Assembly (NCBI RefSeq): GCF_037325665.1
Contig: NC_090251.1
Coordinates: 25,541,450-25,605,449 of the forward strand
Source: Littorina saxatilis
Lineage: Eukaryota > Mollusca > Gastropoda > Littorinimorpha > Littorinidae
Direction: 5' to 3'
DNA: 64,000 bases
The position numbers and the translations under genes were made by a program. Positions 39,800 to 49,201 of the stretch are shown here, piece after piece. Every line of letters starts with the position of its first letter. Positions within the stretch are counted from its first letter, which is position 1. The notes below the pieces were generated by a model. That model made no database searches. It saw nothing but the letters and a program-made list of their open reading frames with translations, and was not told the origin of the DNA.

Positions 39800-39875
39800 A
39801 CTTTTATTCGATTTTTTTTTTACTGACTTTTCATATCAATATGAAAAGTCAGTAAAAACAATTTGAATAAAAGTT
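39800..39875. repeat. 75-bp imperfect palindrome
   Basis: The left arm (ACTTTTATTCG, a T run, then TACTGACTTTTCATAT) pairs with the right arm (ATATGAAAAGTCAGTA, A-rich, then GAATAAAAGT) with few mismatches. The strand could form a ~36-bp stem with almost no loop. Confidence 0.7.
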
Positions 39876-40194
39876 CAAAATAAATAAAATATTCGAAGAA
39901 AATTTTCTTCTTCTAAAATTGGAAAATTGGAAAACTGAATTATCGTAGAACTTACTTGCTTGTTACATTTTACATTGATTTTTTTTTTTAACTTCACTGC
40001 ATGTATGGTTCTGTACAAAAATAATCTTGGCCTTAGTACACTGACTGACAGATGAACCTAAGCTCTAACGGTCGCCTCAAATAAATGTAAAGACTCATAA
40101 AACTAATACAAGCATGAATATAACCCCCAACACAATCACATCTTTCTTTGCAGCCGATTCAGAAAACTAAACAGTAATCCACAGTACAACTGAG

Positions 40195-40488
40195 CTACCG
40201 GGACTCCAGAAATTGCGAACGACCTTGACCGAAGACCGGAAATTCAATGGATATTCTACCAGATAGGAATTGCTCCGTTTGAGGAATCACATCGCAAGCA
40301 AACCGTTGAAAACATGCCGCTTGGACCTGGAGCACACGTAGACGGTTAAAACGATGAAAATAACGAGAAGTGAGCAATCGTGCATACTCATTACACTCAC
40401 AGCTTACTGAACGTAAGTTTGCAATGATGTTTTGTGCGTAGTTGCTTTCAGAAGAACTTCGGCTACAGTTTACAAAAACTTGATCCAC
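40195..40488 (-). CDS. candidate protein-coding exon of unknown function
   Basis: A 97-codon minus-strand frame begins MDQVFVNCSRSSSESNYAQN and ends FGQGRSQFLESR. Its composition is balanced and protein-like, unlike the repeat-driven frames nearby. Its 5' flank is GC-rich and contains ATGGCGCCATGATCGCGGCC (about 40493-40512), as a first exon might. I recognise no domain. It could be a first coding exon, part of a repeated gene, or chance. Confidence 0.25.
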   Translation of the reverse strand: MDQVFVNCSRSSSESNYAQNIIANLRSVSCECNEYARLLTSRYFHRFNRLRVLQVQAACFQRFACDVIPQTEQFLSGRISIEFPVFGQGRSQFLESR

Positions 40489-40539
40489 ATGGCCGCGATC
40501 ATGGCGCCATTCATGAGTCAGTGATTCACTATCAAAAAA

Positions 40540-41228
40540 ATCTATTTCATAGCTAAGAATTCAGTGGCATTCTTTACTTATTTTTGATACACGACGCTGT
40601 AGACAAGCCAAAGAACTGAAGGTAATCTTGAACTTTAGCGTGCTAAATTCATGGCTCATAATTCAGAGGCATTTAATTTCGGTGCATTTTCGCCGATTGA
40701 ACAACCAAATTAATTAATTATATACTTAAGTTTGCAGCTCAATCCGTCAATTAATTTCACGACAAATGTTCTTTGGCTTGCTTACATGGACTTGTATCAA
40801 AAATAAGCAAAGAATGTCACTGGATTCTGAGCTATGAATTTAGCACGCTAAAGTTCAACTTCAAGATTACCCCAAAGAACATAAGTTCAAGATTACCCCA
40901 AAGAACATTTGTCGTGAAATTAATTGACGGATTGAGCTCCAAACTTAAGCATAATTAATTAATTTGGTTGTTTGATCGACAAAAATGACGCCAAAAGGCT
41001 TACGTTTTCAACCAAGGGACATCATTTACACGACAGAGTTACGCCCCCTGTCGCAATTCAGGGATATCCGTCTTTGACGCATGTAAACGAAATCCAATCG
41101 TACAGTTCATTCCGTGACTTCAAAGGGATCTAAAATGACTTGTTTTAGTAGCAGGTTTTGCAAATTTGGAGTTAGATGCCTCTGAATTCTGAGCTATGAA
41201 TTTAACACACTAAAGTTCAAGATTACCT
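40540..41228. repeat. nested inverted repeats (composite foldback)
   Basis: Three arm pairs are visible. 40540-40594 pairs with 40792-40842 (GAATTCAGTGGCATTCTTTA against its complement). 40619-40676 pairs with 41176-41228, and in part with 40827-40871 (GGTAATCTTGAACTTTAG against its complement). 40695-40775 pairs with 40900-40976 (ATTAATTTCACGACAAATGT against its complement). A 24-bp direct duplication (AAGTTCAAGATTACCCCAAA) lies at about 40859-40905. No coding capacity. This is probably several related MITEs inserted into one another. Confidence 0.65.
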
Positions 41229-41859
41229 GAAAAACATTCTCATATCAATTTTTTTTTTCAAACATTCTCATAATTTAGAGCTTCAGTGTGCACAAAGCAT
41301 AACGGTTTTTCACACATTCACAGAGAAGGGCACAACTACACATGTCACAACTACTGAACTACTACTAGTACTGTTCAAACTATAGTAACAGAATAGTGAC
41401 ATTTCTTTTCCTTGGTATCACCATGGGCATAAAATATACATCCCTGATATTTCTATGCCCTGAAGTTCTATAAGTTAACAGTTAAATTATTGTCAAATGA
41501 CATTTCAGATTTCTGTACCTTTCTCTGAACCTAAATCATGCAGAACTTTGTAAAAAAAAGATAAATCAGCAGATCGGTAGTGGTTACGGTATACACATTA
41601 GTATTAGTATGGTTATTGATAAAGCTTACAGCAAACAATTTGAAGATTGTGTGCTGCAGATTCAATTGTTTACTTTAAAAGCATTCTCTTGCTTGTGTCT
41701 TCGTTTAATTTCTGTATTAAAAAACTGTTATGAGTGTTTGTCTGTCTGTCTATCTGTCCACTTAAAAGACCGCTGGGTCGCAGATCAGTGAACGTAACGT
41801 TTTGTTTTGTTATAAATACATGTAAATAGTACATTCCAATAACAATTACACTTAATTTA

Positions 41860-42159
41860 CAGGCATGGGAATTGTCCGCTGAAAGGCAAATTTCCGCCGA
41901 TTTTTTTGTTTTGTTCCGCCGAAAAAGCAAAAGTGTCCGCCGAAAAAATAAATGGGGGAGGCAAAAATGGTTCTAAAAACTGAATTTAATGGCAAACTTG
42001 GAGCTTAGAAGACACCAAATTGCACCATTTGGGTTCTTTGGAGAAACAAAATTCCGGGGGGGGGGGCATGCCCCCGAACCCCCCTAGCCTTCGCGCTGTC
42101 AACTTTGCCATTACTTACAAATGTTCAGCCTTTTTTACTTTTTTCAATTCCCATGCCTG
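41860..42159. mobile_element. hAT-like MITE 2 with perfect 15-bp inverted ends
   Basis: CAGGCATGGGAATTG at 41860-41874 and its exact complement at 42145-42159. The interior has a CCGCCGAAAA-type reiteration and a G/C-rich core (42050-42096) that is the complement of the MITE 1 core. A target duplication is not clear. A ~300-bp non-coding element. Confidence 0.75.
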
Positions 42160-42231
42160 CAGTTAACAATAACATACCTTTCTTGTTTTTTGATTCTCAA
42201 ATGTTTACTACTTGTTTGTTTGTTTTTCCAG

Positions 42232-42296
42232 GATCAGAAACGTGCGTTAGCAGAGTTGCATGAATCATGCCAGAGCTGCTGGTACTGGTAGCGCTT
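42232..42296 (+). other. probable 5' UTR exon of the zinc-finger gene
   Basis: A polypyrimidine tract and acceptor (TTTGTTTTTCCAG, ending 42231) precede a 65-bp segment that ends at a strong donor GTAAGTC (42297). The next acceptor in the same orientation is TTTTGTTTCAG ending at 48673. If spliced there, an upstream ATG (42260) would open an 18-codon reading frame ending in the next exon, a possible uORF. This is a splice-signal inference without transcript evidence. Confidence 0.35.
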
Positions 42297-42778
42297 GTAA
42301 GTCAATTCTGTCTGGTTTTCTAAGTCTTAAGTTCTCTCCATCTGTCTGTCTGAACAGAGATTTAGGATCAGTTTAATATAGTACGTGCTACTAATAGTAG
42401 TAGTACTACTACTAGAAGTCTATAATTATGAATAATGAATTCACAGATCAAGACATACATCACAGGTCAAGATCCTTTTTGTAGTTTTACTAATAATAAC
42501 ATCTATAGCCCTTTGCTTGCTGCTTTCAGTTTCACTTTCAACTTTGAGGCAGTAAGTTGAGTAACTGCATGTTGATGTACAGTTCATCCTTCTCTTCAGA
42601 TCTTCCTGCATTGTAAAAGAGCGAAAAACAAGACTTGTTACTGTTAGCTCATGGAACGTTTACGTTAATACATGTATTTGACAAAGTGAAACATTCAGTC
42701 GATCTTTTTACTCTAGATTTTAGAATGTTAGCAGTCTATTTAAAAATTTTAGTAATAAATTTTCATTTGATTAATATA

Positions 42779-42954
42779 CTTACCCAACTCACATATAGCA
42801 ATTAACCCTAGTTCAGTGCTGGATACGCTGTACGCGTCCCCTTGGTAACCAAGGGAGACCACTCTAAAAAAGAGAGTGCTCTATCCCATAATGCCAGACT
42901 AACTACTAGCCTGACTTCCGTATGCGCGCGCATACGCCGCCATCTTATCATTCC
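42779..42954. repeat. DIRS inverted terminal repeat, left copy
   Basis: 176 bp from CTTACCCAACTCACATATAG to GCCGCCATCTTATCATTCC. By eye it is identical to the complement of 48327-48502. It contains the self-complementary CCCTTGGTAACCAAGGG and TATGCGCGCGCATA. Confidence 0.9.
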
Positions 42955-43029
42955 TAAACGAAGCCCAACTCACTCCTTTTTTAGACCCCCATAAATCCCA
43001 CAGCGGGGAGGCGGGAGGGAATAAACGAT

Positions 43030-43115
43030 GTGAGTTGGGTAAGTATATTAATCAAATGAAAATTTATTACTAAAATTTTTAATTAAATTACATATCTTAC
43101 CCAACTCACATATAG
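43030..43115. repeat. DIRS internal complementary region (circle junction)
   Basis: The first half (to 43080) is the complement of the extreme left end from 42742. The second half (from 43081) is the complement of the extreme right end to 48516. They meet at AAATTTTT/AATTAAATT. Confidence 0.85.
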
Positions 43116-43150
43116 CAGATTGCTATCATAGGAGGAGGGTACTCACCATA

Positions 43151-45457
43151 TCAATCCACAAGAACCTGCCCTGCAGCCACCAAAGAGGGCAAAGCAGAGC
43201 TGCCATCTTGACGTATGCCAGCCACCTCCCGGAGATAGAAGTTTATAAAAACGTCTTCCGATCTCCAGTATGCCGACTCCAGAACTTCTGAAAGACGGCC
43301 TGATCTCAGCACTGCCAACGACGAAGCCCACGCCCTGGCCTCGTGAGTTCTGGCAGCCGTAAGGGGCAACACCATTCTGGTATCCCCTAATTGTCTTTGC
43401 CACCAGATATAAGCGTTCCGAATGGTAGACGAAACCCATTTGGTTAGCGTAACTTTCGAAATGTCCTTCCCCCGAGCCGTATTGAGTGATATAAAGAGCA
43501 GTTTCTGAGACATAGAGCGAATAGGCTGAGTCCGGGACAGGTAGCTGCTGAGTGCTCGTACAGGGCAGTTAAAAACATCCTCATCTCCCGGGGCCAGGAT
43601 TGTGCTCAAAGGGGGAATACGGATAAGCGGGGATGGTTGACCTGGTTTTTGGTTCTTAGCCAAGAAATTAGGCCTGAACCTAAGAGAAAAAGAACCGTCT
43701 TTCTCCCGGGAGATATCATTTGCCATTCCCGACAACGCGTGCACCTCGCTACCACGTCTAGCCGTAGCGAGTAAGACCAAGAAAAGAGTTTTATGAGTTA
43801 CATTTGCCAGACTGGCTAAATGGATAGGCTCAAAGTCCTCTGACGCAAGAAAACGTAACACCAAAAAAACATCCCACGCCGGGAGCTTTGTTTTGTCACG
43901 AGCCAACTTAAGGGAAGCGCCCTTAATAACGCCGGAGATAACCCCCGACAAGTTAACTTTGTGACCAAGTTGCCTGAGAGTAGAGGCAATTGCCGACCTT
44001 CTAACCTTCAACGAAGAGGGAGAACCCCCTTGATCAGCTAGCCACGCCAAGTGATTCGCTAACTGCATAGACCTAGGCGCCAGAGGATTCACATTATTCT
44101 CAAGACACCACTTCGACCACGAAGACCAATGCGAAGCGTAAACAGAGTTGGTCGACTCTCTGTGAGCGTTTTGAACCAGCTTCAGAGTAGACACAGAGGC
44201 CCCTGCCCTAAGCAGAGAGTCTCTGATAACACCCACCCGTGAAGTTGCAGCATTTGCGGGTTTACGTGATGAATGCCTGACCGAGGCTGCAGAAGTTCGC
44301 CCTTCCTTAGAGCGAGTGGGATGGGAGGACGAACGGCCAGACGTACCAGATCCGGATACCAGTGCTGGCTGGGCCAAAGAGGAGCAACCAGCACTAGCGC
44401 TGGCCTTTCGAGATCTGCTTTCCTTATTACCATGCCCAGAATGCAGAAAGGAGGAAACGCGTAAGCCACCAGATTCGACCAGTCCATCTCGAGTGCGTCC
44501 ACCGCCCAGGCTTGGGGGTCCGGAAACGGAGACACAAAGAGCGGGAGCCTTGCTGAGAACCTTGTCGCAAACAAGTCGATGCACGGCTTGTCCACCTGAA
44601 CCCAAAGGCGCTCCAAGGCCTGATGCGAGAGAGTCCACTCTGAGTGGAGTATCTTGTCCCCCCTGCTCAGGGCATCCGCCAACACGTTGAGCTTGCCCCT
44701 CAGGTAAGTTGCTGACAACCGAATGTGTTGCGTACTGCACCACATCAGCAAGCGACATGCTCTGTCTGACAGAACCTGCGAGCGCGTCCCCCCTTGGCGA
44801 TTTATATAAGCCGCAACAGTCGTATTGTCTGTATGTACTCTGACATGACTGCTCGCCAGAGAAGGAAGAAACGCCCTCAGGCCCAAGGCCACAGCCTCCA
44901 GTTCCAAGACGTTTATGTGCAAGGACCCTTGACTGACGTCCCACACACCCGCAGCCGTCTGATCCGCCAAATGAGCTCCCCACCCTGTCTGAGACGCATC
45001 CGTGAACAGATCGTTCTCCGGAGCCGGGGGAGTGATGGGGACACCCTGGGACACCCAAGGAAGAAGCCAGACACCAGTGGTGCTTCTGAACCAATCTCCC
45101 AACTCGACCTGGCAACTCCAAGCTTGAGTTGCCTGATCCCATCGAGCCTGCACCGCCGCCTGAAATGGTCTCTTGTGCACTCTTCCCAACGGAACCAGCA
45201 AGGCCATAGATTCCATCTGACCCAGGATAGAATACAACTCCCGAGCCGAGGCCACATTCTTTCCGAGTAACTCCCGGATCAGCGACTGAAGTTTGTCCAC
45301 CCGATTTTGAGCAGGACGAACTGACCACTCCACTGTGTTGAACTCTATGCCCAGATAAGTGAACCCCTGTGAAGGCTCCAACTCGGACTTCCCCACATTG
45401 ATTGAGAACCCGAGTTGACTCGCTAGGCTGAGAACCCTGTGCGTGTGTGTGCTGCAT
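43151..45457 (-). CDS. DIRS ORF3, tyrosine recombinase
   Basis: The 768-codon frame has its C-terminal third as a phage-integrase-like tyrosine recombinase domain: the arginine box reads ARRGSEVHAL, the second box HEARAW (H-x-x-R), and a tyrosine follows in FINFYLREV. In DIRS elements this enzyme replaces the DDE integrase and inserts the circular DNA intermediate without target duplication. The N-terminal part of the frame overlaps ORF2 in another frame, as is usual for the family, and probably only the portion after the overlap is the conserved protein. Confidence 0.8.
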   Translation of the reverse strand: MQHTHAQGSQPSESTRVLNQCGEVRVGAFTGVHLSGHRVQHSGVVSSSCSKSGGQTSVADPGVTRKECGLGSGVVFYPGSDGIYGLAGSVGKSAQETISGGGAGSMGSGNSSLELPGRVGRLVQKHHWCLASSLGVPGCPHHSPGSGERSVHGCVSDRVGSSFGGSDGCGCVGRQSRVLAHKRLGTGGCGLGPEGVSSFSGEQSCQSTYRQYDCCGLYKSPRGDALAGSVRQSMSLADVVQYATHSVVSNLPEGQAQRVGGCPEQGGQDTPLRVDSLASGLGAPLGSGGQAVHRLVCDKVLSKAPALCVSVSGPPSLGGGRTRDGLVESGGLRVSSFLHSGHGNKESRSRKASASAGCSSLAQPALVSGSGTSGRSSSHPTRSKEGRTSAASVRHSSRKPANAATSRVGVIRDSLLRAGASVSTLKLVQNAHRESTNSVYASHWSSWSKWCLENNVNPLAPRSMQLANHLAWLADQGGSPSSLKVRRSAIASTLRQLGHKVNLSGVISGVIKGASLKLARDKTKLPAWDVFLVLRFLASEDFEPIHLASLANVTHKTLFLVLLATARRGSEVHALSGMANDISREKDGSFSLRFRPNFLAKNQKPGQPSPLIRIPPLSTILAPGDEDVFNCPVRALSSYLSRTQPIRSMSQKLLFISLNTARGKDISKVTLTKWVSSTIRNAYIWWQRQLGDTRMVLPLTAARTHEARAWASSLAVLRSGRLSEVLESAYWRSEDVFINFYLREVAGIRQDGSSALPSLVAAGQVLVD

Positions 45458-46101
45458 AAAGCCTGATTCTGGTGCAAAATCAGCCAGTCGTCAAGGTACG
45501 CCCTGAGGCGCACCCCCTCCTGCCTCACTAGGGCACAGAGCTGACGAACGACCATCGTGAAGATCCAAGGAGAGAGGGACAGACCGAACGGGAGAGCCCG
45601 AAACTGGAAAATCCTTTCCCCCCACCGAAACCGCAGCCACTTTCTGTCCGCTGTGTGCATCAGCACGTGAAAGTAAGCGTCCGTGAGATCGATGGACGTG
45701 GCCCAATCCCCCGGACGGAGAGCCTCTCTCACCGACGCCGGCGTTTCCATCGTGAATTTTACCACTCTCAGGAACCTGTTCAGACATGAAAGGTCTAGAA
45801 CTGGCCTCCACGCACCCGATGCTTTGGGCACCACAAAGAGCCTGCCGTAAAATCCCAACGATCCCTGATCGCGAACCTCTTCGATCGCCTCTTTTTGCAG
45901 GAGAGCAACTACCTCCCCCTGCACAGCCAACTTGGCCTCGGGATCGTTTGGAAATCTGAAAGGTGGAGGTATCCTGGACAGAGGTGCCTTCTTCTCTGCC
46001 CAGAGTAGCCGGAACCCCGAACTGACCACCCCTAAAACCCACTGGCTGGCCACCAAGCGCGACCAGGTAGTGAGGGCCCTGGAGGGGCCGCCCGCCACCA
46101 C
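44182..46101 (-). CDS. DIRS ORF2, reverse transcriptase and RNase H
   Basis: The 639-codon frame carries the RT palm motifs IDLTDAYFHV, LPFGLSLSPWIF and the catalytic YLDDW, followed by an RNase H segment with LFTDASQTGWG. It copies the element RNA into DNA in the cell. It lies 40 bp downstream of ORF1 and overlaps ORF3. Domain order and motif spelling fit DIRS1-like rather than Gypsy or LINE enzymes. Confidence 0.88.
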   Translation of the reverse strand: MVAGGPSRALTTWSRLVASQWVLGVVSSGFRLLWAEKKAPLSRIPPPFRFPNDPEAKLAVQGEVVALLQKEAIEEVRDQGSLGFYGRLFVVPKASGAWRPVLDLSCLNRFLRVVKFTMETPASVREALRPGDWATSIDLTDAYFHVLMHTADRKWLRFRWGERIFQFRALPFGLSLSPWIFTMVVRQLCALVRQEGVRLRAYLDDWLILHQNQALCSTHTHRVLSLASQLGFSINVGKSELEPSQGFTYLGIEFNTVEWSVRPAQNRVDKLQSLIRELLGKNVASARELYSILGQMESMALLVPLGRVHKRPFQAAVQARWDQATQAWSCQVELGDWFRSTTGVWLLPWVSQGVPITPPAPENDLFTDASQTGWGAHLADQTAAGVWDVSQGSLHINVLELEAVALGLRAFLPSLASSHVRVHTDNTTVAAYINRQGGTRSQVLSDRACRLLMWCSTQHIRLSATYLRGKLNVLADALSRGDKILHSEWTLSHQALERLWVQVDKPCIDLFATRFSARLPLFVSPFPDPQAWAVDALEMDWSNLVAYAFPPFCILGMVIRKADLERPALVLVAPLWPSQHWYPDLVRLAVRPPIPLALRKGELLQPRSGIHHVNPQMLQLHGWVLSETLCLGQGPLCLL

Positions 46102-46140
46102 GACGGTGGGGGCTAGCGGGAGCGAAAGTTCGGGAGGGCA

Positions 46141-48078
46141 TCATTGGGGGTGGGGCTTGCGCCCCGACCCCCTAGACCCGCCAAAAGAACCCCCCCTCTG
46201 AGAAGAGGAACCACGCCCCCTACTCCGAAAAGAAGAGTTCTGACCCTGCGTCTTGCCCGCCGCCGCGGACGAAGACTGAGTCTTGCCTTGACCCTGAGGT
46301 TTGCCTTGAGGCTTCTGAAAACCTTGACGAACAACCTTGGCTATAGCCAGATCTCTTGCTTCGTGCGTTTCCTTTTGCAAAGCATCCAAAGATGCGCGAC
46401 CCAGAAGGGAACCATCCATGACGGGAGACACCTTCAGAGCATCGATCGTCACCTTGTCCCTAATTCTTGACCCCGACAAAAAAGCCGACCTGCGAGAATG
46501 CATGGCAAAAGTGTACAATCTAGCCGACAACGCCATTTGTTCCTGTGACACCCTGGCCAAAGTAGCCAGCAAAGTCATCACATCTTCCGAGGAAGCGTCG
46601 AACCGGAACTCAAAGGGATCGAGCGACGTAGCAATCGACCTCGACAACGATCTCTGGAGTGACTCTGACACAGAGGCCAACTCCATCAGAGAGCGTCCTG
46701 TCTCCTCTAAAGACATCAAAGATGCCTCCGTACAAGGGACAGGCCTTTCCTTCGAATAGCCATCTTCCCTCAGAGCCGTCAGTTCCGGTGTCACCGGTAG
46801 TACCGACATAGGCAAAGAGTAGGAATCAATCAGTCTGACTGGGTTGACCACCAGCTTGAAGTTGCGCATATTAGCCGAACAAGGAACTTGTTGACCAATC
46901 TTCGCTAACCACGGTACAGCCGCCTCGGGAGCCTCCCTGTGTTGTGCCAACAACGGAACAGGAGACACCCCCTTAGACCAACCCTTCACCAACACCTTCG
47001 ACATCTCGAACGCCAGAGAAGGCGATTCGATGAACTTGAAAGAACCCTTCGTATTCTTATCAACACGAAAATCCCCCCAAGCCGAGGGCGGTGGAGCAAG
47101 CTGCAACTTGCTCTCCACTACCCCCTCTTCAAAGTACTTCGAAGCCGTTTCAGCTGCAAGCGCCACCGCACTTCCCAGCCTAGACGGCAAACGGACACCG
47201 GCATCCTCTCCCAGAACGGAAGTGCCATCGCCCAGACAGTCGTCCTGCACATCTGTACAGTCCGGGAGTTGACTCCCCGCCTGACTGTCATAGTCAAACA
47301 GAGACCCATCTCCACTGCCTTCTTCCCCCGCAGGTGGAAGCAGAAGTCTCACAGACTGCCTAACGTCAAATGGCGCGGCAGAAAGCAACGAACCTTCCGT
47401 ACGCTCTACAGTGTCCTTACCCCCCCCTGACCGGCCGACAGAGCGGCGATGGCCAGGCGGGGTATCAGAACTTTCACCCGTGAGCGCGATGCCCGTGGCT
47501 ACTTTTGACTGTAGACGCGCTACACTTTCCCCAGAGAACCCAGGTACTCGTGTAGCAAACATACCTTGTGACCGCGAACCACCAGGAGACAGACCACCCG
47601 ACGAAAGTGGGATAATCTCATCCCCATCCTGAACAGCATGAACATCAGCTGTAGTCACCGTAACAGAAGGGCCCGCCACCATCTTTGCCAAAGATGACGG
47701 TCCTGTCACCCCAGAAGGGAGTGAACGCAGTTCAGCCCGTGTAGACGAAATTTCTTCCGCCAGTGAAGAAACCTGTGAACTAAGTGCAAGCAAAAGAGAG
47801 GCCACGTCCGCGGCCGCCAGACCAGAAACAGCAGGAGCAGAAACCGCTTTAGCAGGTTTAGCAACATTAGCAACCTTATCCAAAGGTTTCACCGGCAAAA
47901 TGGCCGCCGGCAAAATGGCGGCAGAAGGCATGCCTATCAAAACATCAACACCTATTTCTGAGTCAGATTCTAACACCCCCGCGACGGTTTGTTTAGATTC
48001 TCTATGCATCTTTCTGGGAGGGGAGGACTCAGCAGCCACCTGCTTAGAACTCTGCCTCTTCTTAACGTTATCAGCCAT
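46141..48078 (-). CDS. DIRS ORF1, gag-like protein
   Basis: A 645-codon frame with a lysine/serine-rich start, a long middle without recognisable motif, and a glycine/arginine/serine-rich C terminus (GRGSSSQRGGSFGGSRGSG) suited to RNA binding. Position as the first ORF downstream of the terminal repeat, not sequence identity, supports the gag-like call. Confidence 0.7.
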   Translation of the reverse strand: MADNVKKRQSSKQVAAESSPPRKMHRESKQTVAGVLESDSEIGVDVLIGMPSAAILPAAILPVKPLDKVANVAKPAKAVSAPAVSGLAAADVASLLLALSSQVSSLAEEISSTRAELRSLPSGVTGPSSLAKMVAGPSVTVTTADVHAVQDGDEIIPLSSGGLSPGGSRSQGMFATRVPGFSGESVARLQSKVATGIALTGESSDTPPGHRRSVGRSGGGKDTVERTEGSLLSAAPFDVRQSVRLLLPPAGEEGSGDGSLFDYDSQAGSQLPDCTDVQDDCLGDGTSVLGEDAGVRLPSRLGSAVALAAETASKYFEEGVVESKLQLAPPPSAWGDFRVDKNTKGSFKFIESPSLAFEMSKVLVKGWSKGVSPVPLLAQHREAPEAAVPWLAKIGQQVPCSANMRNFKLVVNPVRLIDSYSLPMSVLPVTPELTALREDGYSKERPVPCTEASLMSLEETGRSLMELASVSESLQRSLSRSIATSLDPFEFRFDASSEDVMTLLATLARVSQEQMALSARLYTFAMHSRRSAFLSGSRIRDKVTIDALKVSPVMDGSLLGRASLDALQKETHEARDLAIAKVVRQGFQKPQGKPQGQGKTQSSSAAAGKTQGQNSSFRSRGRGSSSQRGGSFGGSRGSGRKPHPQ

Positions 48079-48326
48079 AGCATGTACGACTTTGTCAAAA
48101 TATTTCAGAAAAAATTTTTCGAAAAAATTTCACAAGTCAAAAATGGCCAAACAACGCCTTTACAACAAGTACAAAACAAAGAACGATCTCACCTCAATAC
48201 AGTAGCAAGGTAAGACGACGAAAGAATACCAAGGAGAAGAAACCCGGTCCCTCAGACCAAGCAACATCGGCTGAACAACAGCCAGAGCGTACACAAATGC
48301 GACCAGCTTGTCTGAGCGCTGAGTAT

Positions 48327-48502
48327 GGAATGATAAGATGGCGGCGTATGCGCGCGCATACGGAAGTCAGGCTAGTAGTTAGTCTGGCATTATGGGATAG
48401 AGCACTCTCTTTTTTAGAGTGGTCTCCCTTGGTTACCAAGGGGACGCGTACAGCGTATCCAGCACTGAACTAGGGTTAATTGCTATATGTGAGTTGGGTA
48501 AG
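48327..48502. repeat. DIRS inverted terminal repeat, right copy (promoter side)
   Basis: Complement of 42779-42954. On the minus strand it stands upstream of ORF1. It contains AAGATGGCGGC (YY1-type) and GCGCGCGC (NRF1-like), which could drive transcription (inference). Confidence 0.85.
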
Positions 48503-48673
48503 ATATGTAATTTAATCAGGTTTTTGGAATGTAAGTGAGTTTCCAGTGCACTTTCATGCATATAATATAATGCAGGGTCTTTAAAAATGCATTGGTAATG
48601 GTATGTTGCCGGATACAATATTTTAAGACAGAATGTTGCATTTATTTTCTGAAACTTTTAACTTTTGTTTCAG

Positions 48674-49201
48674 CCCTGCACACACAGCACTTCCTCCCTT
48701 GACTGGTTGACGATGACAGGAGCTGGACTCATTCTGATCCAAAGACACTGAATTTCAAGTCTGCGCATATCCAACAAATAACTGCTGTGGCCTCAAGTAC
48801 GAAACTTACATCACACCCCATGTTGTGAATGGTTGTTTTTGCTTTTGAAATTGAAAACACCTGTTTAAAAATTCTATGTACTGGCATGAGATCTATCGAT
48901 CAACATGAAGTTTGGTTGACATTTTCAAAAACAACCTCAAAATGTTAGTCGAGTCTGGTTGTGAATCATTGAATCATTTACTCTAGCTACTGATCATAGG
49001 AAAGTAAAAGTTTAAGGGAATAATGAGGTGTTGATGTGCCTCAATTTTCTAGTTCTACGCCTTTTGAAGTTTTTCACCTCACACTGTGCCATCAGGATGC
49101 ATTTCTTGTCGTAGATTGATTGACATGAAATCAGTGATTAGCATACATTCCCGTCTATCAGTGCTATAAAACTGAAAGTAAAACAGACTACAGAGAACAA
49201 G
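48674..49201 (+). other. probable 5' UTR of the zinc-finger gene
   Basis: An acceptor-like TTTTGTTTCAG ends at 48673. From there to the ATG at 49202 several short frames occur, but no long one. It could be one UTR exon or contain a further intron. Confidence 0.35.

Larger units (their letters stand above)
42742..48516 (-). mobile_element. DIRS-type tyrosine-recombinase retrotransposon, looks whole
   Basis: Structure read on the minus strand: terminal repeat, ORF1 (gag-like), ORF2 (reverse transcriptase/RNase H), overlapping ORF3 (tyrosine recombinase), internal complementary region, terminal repeat. The 176-bp inverted terminal repeats read as identical. The internal region contains complements of both outer ends, as DIRS elements need for circle-junction replication. 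It lies between the probable 5' UTR exons of the zinc-finger gene, in antisense. Identical termini and long open frames indicate a young copy. Confidence 0.85.

Noticed and set aside
44794-45270. Plus-strand frames opposite the DIRS coding region
   Set aside because: Shadows of ORF2/ORF3 in GC-rich sequence. No domain. The same applies to plus-strand frames at 46144-47632.
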